In this document: positions 51,579 through 60,801 of the stretch, piece after piece
Numbering within the stretch: the stretch's first letter is position 1
Layout of the letters: each line of letters opens with the position of its first letter
Source: Halobaculum marinum
GTDB taxonomy: Archaea > Halobacteriota > Halobacteria > Halobacteriales > Haloferacaceae
NCBI RefSeq assembly: GCF_029338555.1
Contig: NZ_CP119989.1
Span: 2,728,001 to 2,792,000 of the forward strand
Length of the DNA: 64,000 nt
Reading direction: 5' to 3'
The notes under the pieces: model-generated
Database searches by the model: none
What the model was told of the DNA's origin: nothing
The model's input: the letters and a program-made list of their open reading frames with translations, nothing else
Translations under genes and position numbers: made by a program

Positions 51579-51896
51579 TTACGCGAGGTTCGCCGAGAGG
51601 ATGACGCCGTAGCAGATGAACCACAGCGTGAAGGTCATGAACGCCACGTAGAGGTTGTCCTTGATCCCGAACTCCTCGATCTCGACCCCGAGGAGCTTCA
51701 ACAGCGGGATCTGCACGAAGACGAACGCTGCGACCACCAGCAGGGCGAGCCGGTCCATCGCCGCGTCGGGCGTCGTCCCGAGGAACGGGAGGTACGCGGA
51801 GACGAGCGCCGCGGCGATCCCCGAGAGACACGCCACGGTGGTGACGGTCACCCCGCGGAGGTGGTCGGAGAGCCCCGAAGCTGTTTCCGTAGCCAT
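51579..51896 (-). CDS. EMC6-like membrane protein
   Basis: A 105-residue protein with three membrane helices (about 15-38, 50-68 and 82-101). A loop EIEEFGIKDNLYVAFMTFTLWF is typical of a haloarchaeal family I recall as EMC6-like, related to ER membrane complex subunit 6. EMC subunits help insert membrane proteins. The start at 51896 (MATETASGLSDHLRG) is chosen over an ATG nine codons upstream. The stop is one base before the ABCE1 start (TAAGATG), so the two are translated together. Confidence 0.8.
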   Translation of the reverse strand: MATETASGLSDHLRGVTVTTVACLSGIAAALVSAYLPFLGTTPDAAMDRLALLVVAAFVFVQIPLLKLLGVEIEEFGIKDNLYVAFMTFTLWFICYGVILSANLA

Positions 51897-51983
51897 AGCC
51901 GTTGCTCCGCCAGCCGGCGACAAAAGGGGTTCGCTTGGCGGAGACGGTACCGGCGCCCGACACCGAACAGTGTTCCGTGAATC

Positions 51984-51989
51984 TTTATC
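51984..51989 (+). promoter_or_regulatory. TATA-like box of the winged-helix gene
   Basis: TTTATC, 30 bp before ATG 52016, preceded by CGTGAATC. The only TATA-like match in the divergent spacer. Confidence 0.5.
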
Positions 51990-52015
51990 AGGGTGGGATG
52001 TTTCGAATCGTAACG

Positions 52016-52294
52016 ATGGCCGGAACCGACGACGAATCCCTCGACGACCTCCCCCCGAGCGCCAAACTCGTGTTCAAGGTGCTGGAGTACAACGGGCCGC
52101 TGACCCAGAAGGGCATCGTCGAGGAGTCGATGCTCTCCGCACGGACGGTGCGCTACGCGCTCGAACGACTCGAGAACATCGGGATGGTCGACGAGGACGT
52201 GTACTTCGCCGACGCTCGACAGAACCTCTACCAACTCACCGCTCCGCAGAAGGCCGAAGCCGACGGCGGCCAGGAAGCCTGCTGCGCCGAGTGA
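52016..52294 (+). CDS. Winged-helix transcriptional regulator
   Basis: A 92-residue DNA-binding protein. The winged-helix runs from about 14 to 75: AKLVFKVLEYNGPLTQKGIVEESMLSARTVRYALERLENIGMVDEDV, a MarR/TrmB-type helix-turn-helix with wing. The C-terminal tail ends EACCAE with two adjacent cysteines, a possible redox or metal sensor. The start at 52016 is supported by the TATA box. It is divergent from the EMC6-like/ABCE1 pair and could regulate it. Confidence 0.88.
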   Translation: MAGTDDESLDDLPPSAKLVFKVLEYNGPLTQKGIVEESMLSARTVRYALERLENIGMVDEDVYFADARQNLYQLTAPQKAEADGGQEACCAE

Positions 52295-52313
52295 ACTGGT
52301 AGCGCGACCGCGA

Positions 52314-52319
52314 TTTTCT
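52314..52319 (+). terminator. T-rich terminator candidate
   Basis: GATTTTCTC about 20 bp after the stop at 52294, followed by pyrimidines. It fits an oligo-T archaeal terminator; there is no clear hairpin. Confidence 0.35.
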
Positions 52320-52488
52320 CTCTCCAGGCACCCAGCGGCGCCGCCGAACGTTGATACCGGAAGCCGAGGGCACAGTCGCCGTGCAGTAGGGACAGACGCG
52401 CGCCGGCCCGCGAAATCCGAGTCCGACGGCGCGTGTGGCGACGGCGACCGGGCTCGGTGTCAGCCCCACACACCACCGCCAGCGACGC

Positions 52489-54384
52489 CTACGCCGCGAC
52501 GACGGTGATCGTCTGCTTGCGGTCGATGGCGTCCTCCAACTCCTCGGCGATGGCGCTCCCGCGAGACACCTGGATGTCGCCGCCGCGACCGACGGTCGCG
52601 GTGAACAGGTACTCGTCGTTCGCGCGCACCTCGACCGTCTCGCCGACGTGTTCGTCCATCCGGATCACGACGTGGCGGCTCGTGATCTCTGGTTGGACGA
52701 CCTCACCCTGCGGCTTCGGCGTCGACGCGGCGCCACGGCCACCGGCGGGGGCACCGGCGCCGCCCGAGCCGCCCGCGCCGCCGGGGCGGTCGGCGTGGGT
52801 GCGCACGTCGATGTCGATACCGAGGCGGTTCTCGATGTCGGTGATGCGACCGCCGCCCTTGCCGATCACGTAGCTGATGTCGTCCTCTTCGACGTACACG
52901 ACGGCGTCGTTCTGGCCCTGCAGTTCCACGTCGACGTGGCCGCGGGCGACCGAACGGATCTCCCGTTCGATCTCCTGTTTGGCGATGCGGCCGATGCCGG
53001 TGTCGCCGCTGCCGCCATCAGCGCCGTCGAGCGGCACCGTGACGACCTGGTTGTTGAACGTGTAGATCTCGAACTCCGGCGTCCCGGTCTCGAAGTCGAC
53101 GACCTGGATGACGGGCCGCGAGAGGTCCTCCGCGGTCAGCCCCTCTGGCACCTTCACCTGCGTCGTCACGTCGTACACCGTGTCGACGCCACCGGCTTCG
53201 ATGAACACGACGGTGTCGACGACCTGCGGGATCATCCCGAGTTCGACGCGCCCGACGAGTCGCTGGAGCGCGTCGATAGCGCGGGTCGCGTGGGTGACGC
53301 CGACCATCCCGACGCCCGCGAGGCGCATGTCCGCGAACACCTCGAAGTCGTGGGTCTTGCGCACCTCGTCGTAGATGGTGTAGTCGGGACGCACGAGCAG
53401 CAGCGAGTCCGCCGTGTTCGCCATGTCGCCGCCGAGGGCGGTGTACTGGGTGATCTCGTCGCTCACCTGCAGGTCGCGCGGCTTCTCCATCGTCTTCACC
53501 GCGTAGTCGTTGTCGTTGAGGAACTCCGCGACCGCCTGTGCGAACGTCGACTTCCCGGCGCCGGGCGCCCCCGCGATGAGGACGCCGCGCTGGCGCTCGG
53601 TGAAGCGGTCGCGCAACTCGTCGGCGAACTCGTAGTCGTCGAGCGTCGTCTTCGCGACCGGGCGCACCGCCGTGATCTCGATGGCGTCCGCGAACGGTGG
53701 GCGCGCGACCGCGATCCGGTAGTTGCGGTACTGGACGATCGTCATCCCGGGCTCGGACAGCTCGATGAACCCCTGGTTCGACGCGCGGGCGGTCGCCTCG
53801 ATCTCGTCGGCCCACGCGGCCATCTGCTCCTCGTCGGAGGGCCCGTCGACCTCGTCGATACGGACGTAGCGGAGGTCGGTGATGTCGCCCCGCTTCGCCT
53901 TCGGGTGGGTGCCCGTCTTGAGGTGGACGGACATCGTGTCGTCGGTGAAGAACCGCTCGATGTCGAGGCCGTCGTCCTCGGTGACCCCGCGGGGGACTGG
54001 CTCGACGTACGCCACCTCCAGCCCGGTCGCCTTCCCGGCCTCCGCCTGCACGAAGTCCGACGTGAGGAGGACGGCGTCGTGGTCGACGGCGAGTTCGCGG
54101 ATCAGGGCGTCGATGTCGCCCTCGCCGGCGCCCTCCTGTTCGGCGACAGTGGGGCGACGACCGACGAACTCCGCGGTGATCGCGCCCTCGTCGGCCAGTT
54201 CCGCGATCCGCTGGAGTTCCGCGATCCCGTCCCAGCCGGTGTCGCGGCCGGCGTTGGCCTGCGCCTCCAACTCGCCGACGACCGCCTCGGGGACGTACAC
54301 GGTGGCCCCCTGGTAGTCGCCGTCTGCGACGCGTTCCGACACGCGGCCGTCGATGACCGCGCTCGTGTCCGGCACGACGTTCAT
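52489..54384 (-). CDS. PIN-domain and VirB11-type ATPase with KH domain
   Basis: A 631-residue fusion known in archaea as the PINc/VapC family ATPase. An N-terminal PIN nuclease domain (VVPDTSAVIDGRVSE, then DALIRELAVDHDAVLLTSDF with acidic residues) is followed by a VirB11/PilT-like ATPase (Walker A IAGAPGAGKSTFAQ near 275, and an Asp-box DYTIYDEVRKTHDFE). A KH domain (ISYVIGKGGGRITDIENRLGIDI, about 525-560) then leads to a Gly-rich linker and C-terminal tail. RNA processing or quality control is likely, but the substrate is unknown. It is monocistronic. Confidence 0.92.
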   Translation of the reverse strand: MNVVPDTSAVIDGRVSERVADGDYQGATVYVPEAVVGELEAQANAGRDTGWDGIAELQRIAELADEGAITAEFVGRRPTVAEQEGAGEGDIDALIRELAVDHDAVLLTSDFVQAEAGKATGLEVAYVEPVPRGVTEDDGLDIERFFTDDTMSVHLKTGTHPKAKRGDITDLRYVRIDEVDGPSDEEQMAAWADEIEATARASNQGFIELSEPGMTIVQYRNYRIAVARPPFADAIEITAVRPVAKTTLDDYEFADELRDRFTERQRGVLIAGAPGAGKSTFAQAVAEFLNDNDYAVKTMEKPRDLQVSDEITQYTALGGDMANTADSLLLVRPDYTIYDEVRKTHDFEVFADMRLAGVGMVGVTHATRAIDALQRLVGRVELGMIPQVVDTVVFIEAGGVDTVYDVTTQVKVPEGLTAEDLSRPVIQVVDFETGTPEFEIYTFNNQVVTVPLDGADGGSGDTGIGRIAKQEIEREIRSVARGHVDVELQGQNDAVVYVEEDDISYVIGKGGGRITDIENRLGIDIDVRTHADRPGGAGGSGGAGAPAGGRGAASTPKPQGEVVQPEITSRHVVIRMDEHVGETVEVRANDEYLFTATVGRGGDIQVSRGSAIAEELEDAIDRKQTITVVAA

Positions 54385-54491
54385 ACCCGTGATGCGACCG
54401 GGAGCCGTTTAAGGCTGCTTGCATCCGACCGCACGGGGGCGCCGTCGTCGAGTGGTGTGGGAGGCGAGGGCGGTGTCGGGGGCGAGGGCGC

Positions 54492-56099
54492 TCACTCCGG
54501 CGGCGCGGCGTCGGTCCAGATCTCGAAGCGCACGCCGCCGGCGACGCTCTCCCCGACGCTGACGTGCCAGCCGTGCGCCTCCGCGACCGTCCGGACGAGC
54601 GTCAACCCGAGACCGGCGCCGTCGCCGCCCGAACTGTTACCGGGCGCGAACACGGCCTCGCGTCGCTCGACCGCGATCCCGGGGCCGTCGTCGGCGACGG
54701 CGAACCCGCCGCCGTCGGGGAGCGCCTCGACGCGCACGGTCGCCGTCTCCCCCGCGTGGACGACGGCGTTCGCGAGGAGGTTCTCGATCAGTTGTCCGAG
54801 CCGAACCGGGTCCGCCTCCACTGCTGGGAGGTCCTCCGCGACGACCAGCGTCGCCGCCGCCGTCTCGACGCTCGCCCACGACTCGGCCACGGCGTCGCTC
54901 AACGCGACCTGTCGGCGGTCGCCGATAACCTGTCCGCTGCGTGCCAGCGCCAGCAGTCCCTGGGTCAGGTCGTCCATCCGGCCGAGCGCCGTCCGCGCGG
55001 CGTCGAGGTGCGACACGTCGCCCGTCTCTTCGGCCAAGTCGATGTACCCCTCGACGACCGCCAGCGGGTTCCGGAGGTCGTGGCTGACGACGGACGCGAA
55101 CTCGCCGAGTGCGGCGTTGCGCGCCTCCAGGTCCCGCTCGTACGCGAGCGACTCCGTCACGTCACTGAACGCCGCGACGACGTGCTCGACGGTGCCGTCG
55201 TCGCCGACGACCGGCGAGGCGCGCAGGTCGAACGTCCGGCGCTCGCCCGACGGCATCGTGGCTCGGAGTCGTCGCTCCGCCGGTTCACCGGTCTGGAGCG
55301 CCAGCGAGATGGGTCGGTCCGCGTCGGTGAGCGGGTCGCCGTCGGCGGTCTCTATCTCCCACCGGTCGTCGAATCGGCCGCGCTCGCGCATCCCCGCCGC
55401 GTCGAGTCCAATCGCCGCGGTCGCGGCCTCGTTGACCGACTCCACGGTTCCGGTCGCGTCGTACACCACGACGGGGGCAGGCGTCACATCGAGCACGGCT
55501 TCGAGCAGGCGGCGCTCCTCGGCGACCGCGTCGACGGCCCGCTTGCGGGCGAACAGGCGGCCGGTCTCGGCGACCATCTCTGCGGCGGCGGAGGCGAACG
55601 CCGGGTCGGCATCCCGCGGTGTCGCGGTGAAGAAGCCGAGGACGGCGACCGGGTCGGGGCCGACCGCGTCGGTCGACTCTGGCAGTGGGATGGCGACGCC
55701 CGACAACAGCCCCGACTCCCGGGCCGCGTCCACCCGGACGAAGCCGGCGTCGTCGGCGGACAGATCCGTGAGCCACTCCGCGTCGCTGCCGGCCCAGACG
55801 CGCCCGACGAGTCCCTCCCCGCGTCGGAACGACACCGCCGCGGTCGCCGCCGCGAACGCCTCGTACCCCTCCTGGGCCCACGTAGCCGCGAGCACGAGGC
55901 GGTCGCCCGATGGGTCCGTGGTCGACTCGTCGGCCGAGGCGGGGAGCCACGCCTCCCCGTACTCCCACTCCCCGGCGCGGCAGATGGCCGCGAGCGTCCG
56001 TTCGAGCGCCTCCTCGAACGTCTCGGCGTCCGCGAGGGCGTACAGCACCGACTCTCGGAGGTCGGCTCCGGGTGGTCCTACCGTCGACCCGTCGCTCAT
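54492..56099 (-). CDS. Soluble sensor histidine kinase with GAF and PAS domains
   Basis: A 535-residue kinase without membrane helices. Order: a GAF domain (about 10-180, AICRAGEWEYGEAWLP and VAVLGFFT), a PAS domain (about 195-320, VVVYDATGTVESVNEAATAAIG), a HisKA domain with phospho-His in FASVVSHDLRNPLAVVEG (about 335-350), and a HATPase with N-box IENLLANAVVHAG, G1 VADDGPGIA and GAGLGLTLVR. It should autophosphorylate in response to a cytosolic signal. No response regulator is adjacent. The start is Met at 56099. Confidence 0.93.
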   Translation of the reverse strand: MSDGSTVGPPGADLRESVLYALADAETFEEALERTLAAICRAGEWEYGEAWLPASADESTTDPSGDRLVLAATWAQEGYEAFAAATAAVSFRRGEGLVGRVWAGSDAEWLTDLSADDAGFVRVDAARESGLLSGVAIPLPESTDAVGPDPVAVLGFFTATPRDADPAFASAAAEMVAETGRLFARKRAVDAVAEERRLLEAVLDVTPAPVVVYDATGTVESVNEAATAAIGLDAAGMRERGRFDDRWEIETADGDPLTDADRPISLALQTGEPAERRLRATMPSGERRTFDLRASPVVGDDGTVEHVVAAFSDVTESLAYERDLEARNAALGEFASVVSHDLRNPLAVVEGYIDLAEETGDVSHLDAARTALGRMDDLTQGLLALARSGQVIGDRRQVALSDAVAESWASVETAAATLVVAEDLPAVEADPVRLGQLIENLLANAVVHAGETATVRVEALPDGGGFAVADDGPGIAVERREAVFAPGNSSGGDGAGLGLTLVRTVAEAHGWHVSVGESVAGGVRFEIWTDAAPPE

Positions 56100-56191
56100 C
56101 GTGGCAATATGGGTCACGGTCACGATAACCAATGTGTACGCCCGGGAATCACGACGGTGGAATTATCCACGTGCACGGCGGCAAGGAAGGT

Positions 56192-57310
56192 ATGACTGAG
56201 GACGAGGAGTCCGCCGACGGGCTCCGGACGCTGACGCGCGACCTCGTGTCGATCCCGAGCCACGAGGACCCGACCGCCGCCGGCGACGCCATCGAGTCGT
56301 GGCTGCGCGCCGAGACCGACGGGACCGTCGAGCGCGACGACCACGGCAACGTGTTCGCCCGGAAAGGGTCGGGCCCGACGCTCGCGCTCGTCGGCCACCA
56401 CGACGTGGTGCCGCCGGGCGAGCCACAGGTGACGGTCGACGACGACGGGGACGAGTCGTACGTCCTCGACGAGCACGACGGCAGACTGTACGGCCGCGGG
56501 AGCGCCGACATGAAGGGCGCCGTCGCCGCGGCGATGTGCGCGTTCCGCGACGCCGACCCCGACGGGGTGGAACTGTGTTTCGCCTCGTTCGTCGGCGAGG
56601 AACTGGGCGGCATCGGCGCCCGCGGCGCCATCGACGACGGGTTCGCCCCGGAGTTCGCCGTCGTCGGCGAGGGGTCGACGAACTACTCCGGGCCGGGCGT
56701 CACCGACGTGGTCGTCGCCCACAAGGGCCGGCGCGCGAGCGCGCTCGTCGCCCGCGGGGAGAGCACCCACGCGAGCATCCCCGAGGAGGGAGTGAACGCC
56801 GTCTACCGCGCCTGCGACGCCGTCGACGTGGTCCGCGAGATGGCGTTCCCGGAGACGACGGTGCTGGGCGAGTCCCTTCGCGGGAGCGTCGCCGTCACCG
56901 AAATCGACGGCGGCACCGCGTGGAACGTCGTCCCGGACCGCTGTGAGGTGACTATCGACGAGCGGACGGTGCCCGGCGAACGCGCGCCGCTGGAGCAGGC
57001 AGCGTCCATCGAGGGGGTCGAGTGGACAGTCGAGCAGGACCTTCCGCCGATGGCGTGCTCGGACGACGACTTCGCCGACGCGGTGCTGGCGGCGGCGCAG
57101 GACGTGCAGACGGGCACGCCCGAACACGTCGTGAAGCCGCACGCGACCGACGCGGGGTGGCTCGCCGACGCCGGCACCGCCTGTGTGATCTGTGGCGCCG
57201 CCGAGTCGGGCGAGGCACACACCGACACCGAGAGCGTCTCCTACGAGGTGCTCGACCGCTGTTACCGCATCTACCACGCGGTCGCCGAGGACGCGAGCGC
57301 GTTCGCCTGA
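56192..57310 (+). CDS. M20 family metallohydrolase (succinyl-diaminopimelate desuccinylase/ArgE-like)
   Basis: A 372-residue di-zinc amidohydrolase. Ligands and catalytic residues: His in GHHDVVPPG, Asp in RGSADMKGAVAA, the Glu pair in VGEELGGIG and His in the C-terminal HATDAGWLADAG. The dimerisation domain lies in the middle (about 165-290, HKGRRASALVARGESTHASIPEEGVN). Members deacylate amino-acid derivatives, such as acetylornithine, acetyllysine and succinyl-diaminopimelate, and the substrate cannot be fixed from sequence. The start at 56192 is from the family N-terminus. It is divergent from the histidine kinase. Confidence 0.92.
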   Translation: MTEDEESADGLRTLTRDLVSIPSHEDPTAAGDAIESWLRAETDGTVERDDHGNVFARKGSGPTLALVGHHDVVPPGEPQVTVDDDGDESYVLDEHDGRLYGRGSADMKGAVAAAMCAFRDADPDGVELCFASFVGEELGGIGARGAIDDGFAPEFAVVGEGSTNYSGPGVTDVVVAHKGRRASALVARGESTHASIPEEGVNAVYRACDAVDVVREMAFPETTVLGESLRGSVAVTEIDGGTAWNVVPDRCEVTIDERTVPGERAPLEQAASIEGVEWTVEQDLPPMACSDDDFADAVLAAAQDVQTGTPEHVVKPHATDAGWLADAGTACVICGAAESGEAHTDTESVSYEVLDRCYRIYHAVAEDASAFA

Positions 57311-57408
57311 GCGGGCGGCCGGGGGCGGTGTCGGCTGGCCCCTCGGGTCGACCCCGCCGGGTTCGCCGAACGGACGTTTCAAGAACGCCGGGCGGCAAGC
57401 GTTGCCTG

Positions 57409-58938
57409 ATGGCTACTGACGCGACCGGCGAGTCCGCGGGGACCGCCGACGCCTACGCGGAACTGGTGGAGCGATTCGAGCGGATCAACGGCGTGCAGGG
57501 CGCCGCCGGCGTCCTCGGGTGGGACCAGCAGGTGATGATGCCCGAGGGCGGCACCCCCGCGCGCTCGAAGCAGCTGTCGGTCCTCTCCTCGCTGAGCCAC
57601 GAGATGCTCACGGACGACGAGACCGCCGACCTGCTCGACGCCGCCGCGGAGGCGGACCTCGACGACGAGCAGGCGGCGCAACTGCGCGAGATGCGCCGCG
57701 AGTTCGAGCGCGCCGACGCCGTGCCGACCGCGCTCGTAGAGGAAATCTCCGAGACCTCGACCGAGGCGCTGGGGGCGTGGGAGCAAGCGCGTGCCGAAGA
57801 CGACTTCGAGCAGTTCGCGCCGTACCTCGAGAAGCTGGTCGACCTGAAGCGGCAGTACGCCGAGCACATCGACCCCGACCGCGACGCCTACGAGGTGCTG
57901 TTCGAGGACTACGAGCCGTGCCTCCCGCTGGAGCAGGCCGAGGAGATTCTGGAGACGCTCAAGGAGACGCTCGTGCCGATGATCGACGAGATCCGCGCGA
58001 GCGACGCCGACGTGACGACCGACGCGTTCGCCGGCGAGTTCCCCGAGGACGGCCAGGAGGAACTGTCCCGGGACGTGCTCACGACGCTCGGTTACGACTG
58101 GGAGCGCGGTCGCCTCGACCCGTCGACGCACCCGTTCACCTCAGGCAACGTGTACGACTGCCGCGTCACGACGCGCTACGACGAGACCGACCCACTGGGC
58201 GGCCTGATGGCGACGGTCCACGAGTTCGGCCACGCGTTCTACAACCTCGGCCTCCCCGAGGACCACTTCGGCACGCCGCTGGGCGAGTCGCGCGACCTGT
58301 CGGTCCACGAGAGCCAGTCGCGCCTCTGGGAGAACCACGTCGGTCGCTCGCCGGCGTTCTGGGAGCTTGTGACGCCGAAGTTCGCCGAGTACTTCGACAG
58401 CGACGCGAGCGCGCGCGAAGCGTTCGAGTCCGCGAACCAGGTGTACGAGGACAACCTCATCCGCGTCGAGGCGGACGAACTCACCTACCACCTCCACATC
58501 GTCATCCGCTTCGAGATCGAGCGAGCACTGATCTCTGGTGACCTCGACGTGGAAGACGTGCCGACGGTGTGGAACGACAAGTACGAGCAGTACCTCGGCA
58601 TCCGCCCCGAGACGGACACGGAGGGCTGTCTCCAGGACATCCACTGGAGCCACGGCAACTTCGGCTACTTCCCGACGTACTCGCTCGGCTCGGTGATGGC
58701 GAGCCAGCTGTTCAACGCCGCCGAAGACGACATCGGGAACATCTACGGGAAGGTCCGCGAGGGCGACTTCGAGGACCTCCAGACGTGGCTCCGCGAGGAG
58801 ATCCACCAGCACGGCGCCCGGTACGAGACGAACGAACTCGTGCGCGAGGCGACGGGCGAGGACTTCACCGCCGACTACTTCGTCGACTACGTGCGCTCGA
58901 AGTACGGCGACCTCTACGACCTCGAAGAGTCCGTCTAA
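57409..58938 (+). CDS. M32 family metallocarboxypeptidase (copy 2)
   Basis: A 509-residue paralogue of the enzyme at 26947. It has the same motifs: HPFTSGN, DCRVTTRY, zinc HEFGH at about 271-275, HESQSRLWEN, IRVEADELTY and GCLQDIHWSHG. It differs in the N-terminal coiled region and the C-terminus (YDLEESV). The two copies share phrases such as WDQQVMMP and GGTPAR but vary elsewhere, consistent with an old duplication. The start is ATG 57409; the frame upstream has no gene-like content. It follows the M20 hydrolase by 98 bp. Confidence 0.95.
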   Translation: MATDATGESAGTADAYAELVERFERINGVQGAAGVLGWDQQVMMPEGGTPARSKQLSVLSSLSHEMLTDDETADLLDAAAEADLDDEQAAQLREMRREFERADAVPTALVEEISETSTEALGAWEQARAEDDFEQFAPYLEKLVDLKRQYAEHIDPDRDAYEVLFEDYEPCLPLEQAEEILETLKETLVPMIDEIRASDADVTTDAFAGEFPEDGQEELSRDVLTTLGYDWERGRLDPSTHPFTSGNVYDCRVTTRYDETDPLGGLMATVHEFGHAFYNLGLPEDHFGTPLGESRDLSVHESQSRLWENHVGRSPAFWELVTPKFAEYFDSDASAREAFESANQVYEDNLIRVEADELTYHLHIVIRFEIERALISGDLDVEDVPTVWNDKYEQYLGIRPETDTEGCLQDIHWSHGNFGYFPTYSLGSVMASQLFNAAEDDIGNIYGKVREGDFEDLQTWLREEIHQHGARYETNELVREATGEDFTADYFVDYVRSKYGDLYDLEESV

Positions 58939-59001
58939 GCGCCGGTCGGACGAACTCGACTGCCGAACGGGAACGGGCTCCGACTTTTCGCGCGCGATTC
59001 G

Positions 59002-59859
59002 CTACCCGTCTCGCCGTTCAGCCGCCGCCGCCAGCAGTTCCTTCAGCTCCCCGTACGGAACCCCGTCGGCCATCGCCTCGTAGGTGCCCTCCTCGCGCAA
59101 CTCGACGGCGATCTCTCGGAGCAGTCCCAGCGTCGCGCGCATCGGGACGGATCCGACCGACACGCGCGCAACGCCCAGATCCGCCATCGTCGCGATCGGC
59201 GGCGCGCCCGGCCCACCGAGGACGTTCAGCGGCGCGTCCAGTCGGTCGACGAGTGCACCGATCGTCTCGGTATCCGTCACGCCCGGGACGAACAGGCAGT
59301 CCGCGCCGGCGTCGGCGTAGGCGTTCGCGCGCTCGACGGCGTGGTCGAGTCGGTCGGCCTCCTCGCCGACGCCGAGCCAGAACACGTCCGTTCGCCCGTT
59401 CACCACGACCGGCACGTCCGCCTCGTCCGCCGCGTCGCGGGCGGCCCGGATCACCGCGACGTGGTCGGCAACGTCGGCCAGTGGTCGGTCGGGGTCGCCG
59501 GTGCCGTCTTCGAGGTTGACGCCGACGGCGCCCGCCTCGACGGTCGCGGCGACCGTGTCGAACACCTCCTCGGGCGTGTCGCCGTAGCCCGCTTCGATGT
59601 CGGCGGTCACCGGCAGGTCGACCGCGCCGGCGATCCGTTCGACGACCGCGAGCATCTCCTCGCGCGAGAGCTGTTCGCCGTCGGGGACGCCCTGTGCGGC
59701 GGCGATGCCGGCGCTCGTGGTGCCGATGGCGTCGAACCCCGCGTCCGCGAAGACGACGGCGCTCCCGGCGTCCCACGCGTTCGGGAGGACGAGCGGGCCG
59801 GCAGCGGTGTGGAGCGCGAGCAACGACGCGGCGCGCTCGCGCTGGGTGGCGTGGTCCAT
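59002..59859 (-). CDS. Isocitrate lyase/PEP mutase family protein
   Basis: A 285-residue TIM-barrel protein of the PEP mutase/ICL superfamily. Motifs are LVLPNAWDAGSAVVFADAGFDAIGTTSAG, the metal-binding VTADIEAGYGD, VNLEDG and NGRTDVFW, and a C-terminal active-site loop. The Cys of the ICL KKCGH motif is absent, so it is not a genuine isocitrate lyase. It may be a carboxyvinyl-carboxyphosphonate mutase-like or oxaloacetate-hydrolase-like lyase. The start at 59859 (MDHATQRERA) is preferred. Confidence 0.9.
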   Translation of the reverse strand: MDHATQRERAASLLALHTAAGPLVLPNAWDAGSAVVFADAGFDAIGTTSAGIAAAQGVPDGEQLSREEMLAVVERIAGAVDLPVTADIEAGYGDTPEEVFDTVAATVEAGAVGVNLEDGTGDPDRPLADVADHVAVIRAARDAADEADVPVVVNGRTDVFWLGVGEEADRLDHAVERANAYADAGADCLFVPGVTDTETIGALVDRLDAPLNVLGGPGAPPIATMADLGVARVSVGSVPMRATLGLLREIAVELREEGTYEAMADGVPYGELKELLAAAAERRDG

Positions 59860-59963
59860 TCGAGTGGCTACGCGGGCGACCGGCATGAACCCCGCCGGCG
59901 ACCGCGCCCGGGGCGACCGGCCACCTTATCACGGCGAGGGCGCCACACGTCGAACGAACGCAG

Positions 59964-60776
59964 ATGCGCCGCTTCACCGCCGACTACCTCGAACGCACGC
60001 GCCGCGGGATGTGGGAGTCGCGCGACGCGCTCGCCCCGCTGGACCTCGACACGCGGTCGCGCGTCCTCGACGTGGGCTGTGGGACGGGCGAACTCACCCG
60101 CGTGCTCGCAGAGGAGGCGCCCGACGCGCGGGTGGTCGGCGTCGACGCGGACACTGACCTGCTGGCGACCGCCCGTGACGCCGGCGGGCCAGCGGAGCGC
60201 GACCTCGCGTACCTCGCGGGCGACGCGACCCGCCTCCCGTTCCCCGACGACAGCTTCGACCTCGTCGCCTGCCAGGCCCTCCTGATCAACCTCCCCGACC
60301 CCGCCGCCGCGGTCCGGGAGTTCGCCCGCGTCTCCGCGGACCTCGTGGCCGCCGTCGAACCCGACAACGCCGACGTGGCGGTGACCTCCACCGTCGACGC
60401 AGAAGCAGCGCTGGAGGGGCAGGTTCGCGCGGCGTACATCGCGGGCGTCGGCACCGACGTGGCGATGGGTGAGCGCGCCCGCGAGTTGTTCGCCGACGCC
60501 GGCCTGTCGGTCGTCGACGCACGGCGCTACCGCCACGAGAAGCGGGTCGAACCGCCGTACTCCGAGGCGGACCTGGCCGGGATCGCACGCAAGGCCAGCG
60601 GCGCCGGCATCGCCGACCACGAGACGGAACTCCGCCGGGAACTCGCCGACGGCGACTACGACCGACTCCGACGCGAGTGGCGCGAGATGGGCCGGACGGC
60701 GGCGACCCAGGCACAAAACGGCGAGTACGAGCGCGTCGAGACGGTTCCGTTCGACGTGACCGTCGGTCGGGTTTGA
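59964..60776 (+). CDS. Class I SAM-dependent methyltransferase
   Basis: A 270-residue Rossmann-fold methyltransferase. The SAM-binding motif I is VLDVGCGTGELTRVLAEE (about 34-51), motif II VVGVDADTDLL, and the acidic motif GDATRLPFPDDSFDLVACQALLINLPDPAAAVREF. The C-terminal half (helical, KRVEPPYSEADLAGIAR) is not diagnostic. The substrate is unknown. It is divergent from the PEP-mutase-family gene and convergent with the hypothetical gene at 60802. Confidence 0.9.
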   Translation: MRRFTADYLERTRRGMWESRDALAPLDLDTRSRVLDVGCGTGELTRVLAEEAPDARVVGVDADTDLLATARDAGGPAERDLAYLAGDATRLPFPDDSFDLVACQALLINLPDPAAAVREFARVSADLVAAVEPDNADVAVTSTVDAEAALEGQVRAAYIAGVGTDVAMGERARELFADAGLSVVDARRYRHEKRVEPPYSEADLAGIARKASGAGIADHETELRRELADGDYDRLRREWREMGRTAATQAQNGEYERVETVPFDVTVGRV

Positions 60777-60801
60777 CCGCCGGCCGCGACGTATCGACTG
60801 C

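Noticed and set aside
52435-56199. Open frame of 1254 codons on the plus strand opposite the PIN-ATPase and histidine kinase
   Set aside because: It crosses two real minus-strand genes and the intergenic spacer, and its translation is Ser/Arg/Ala-rich with no domain. It is a high-GC shadow frame.
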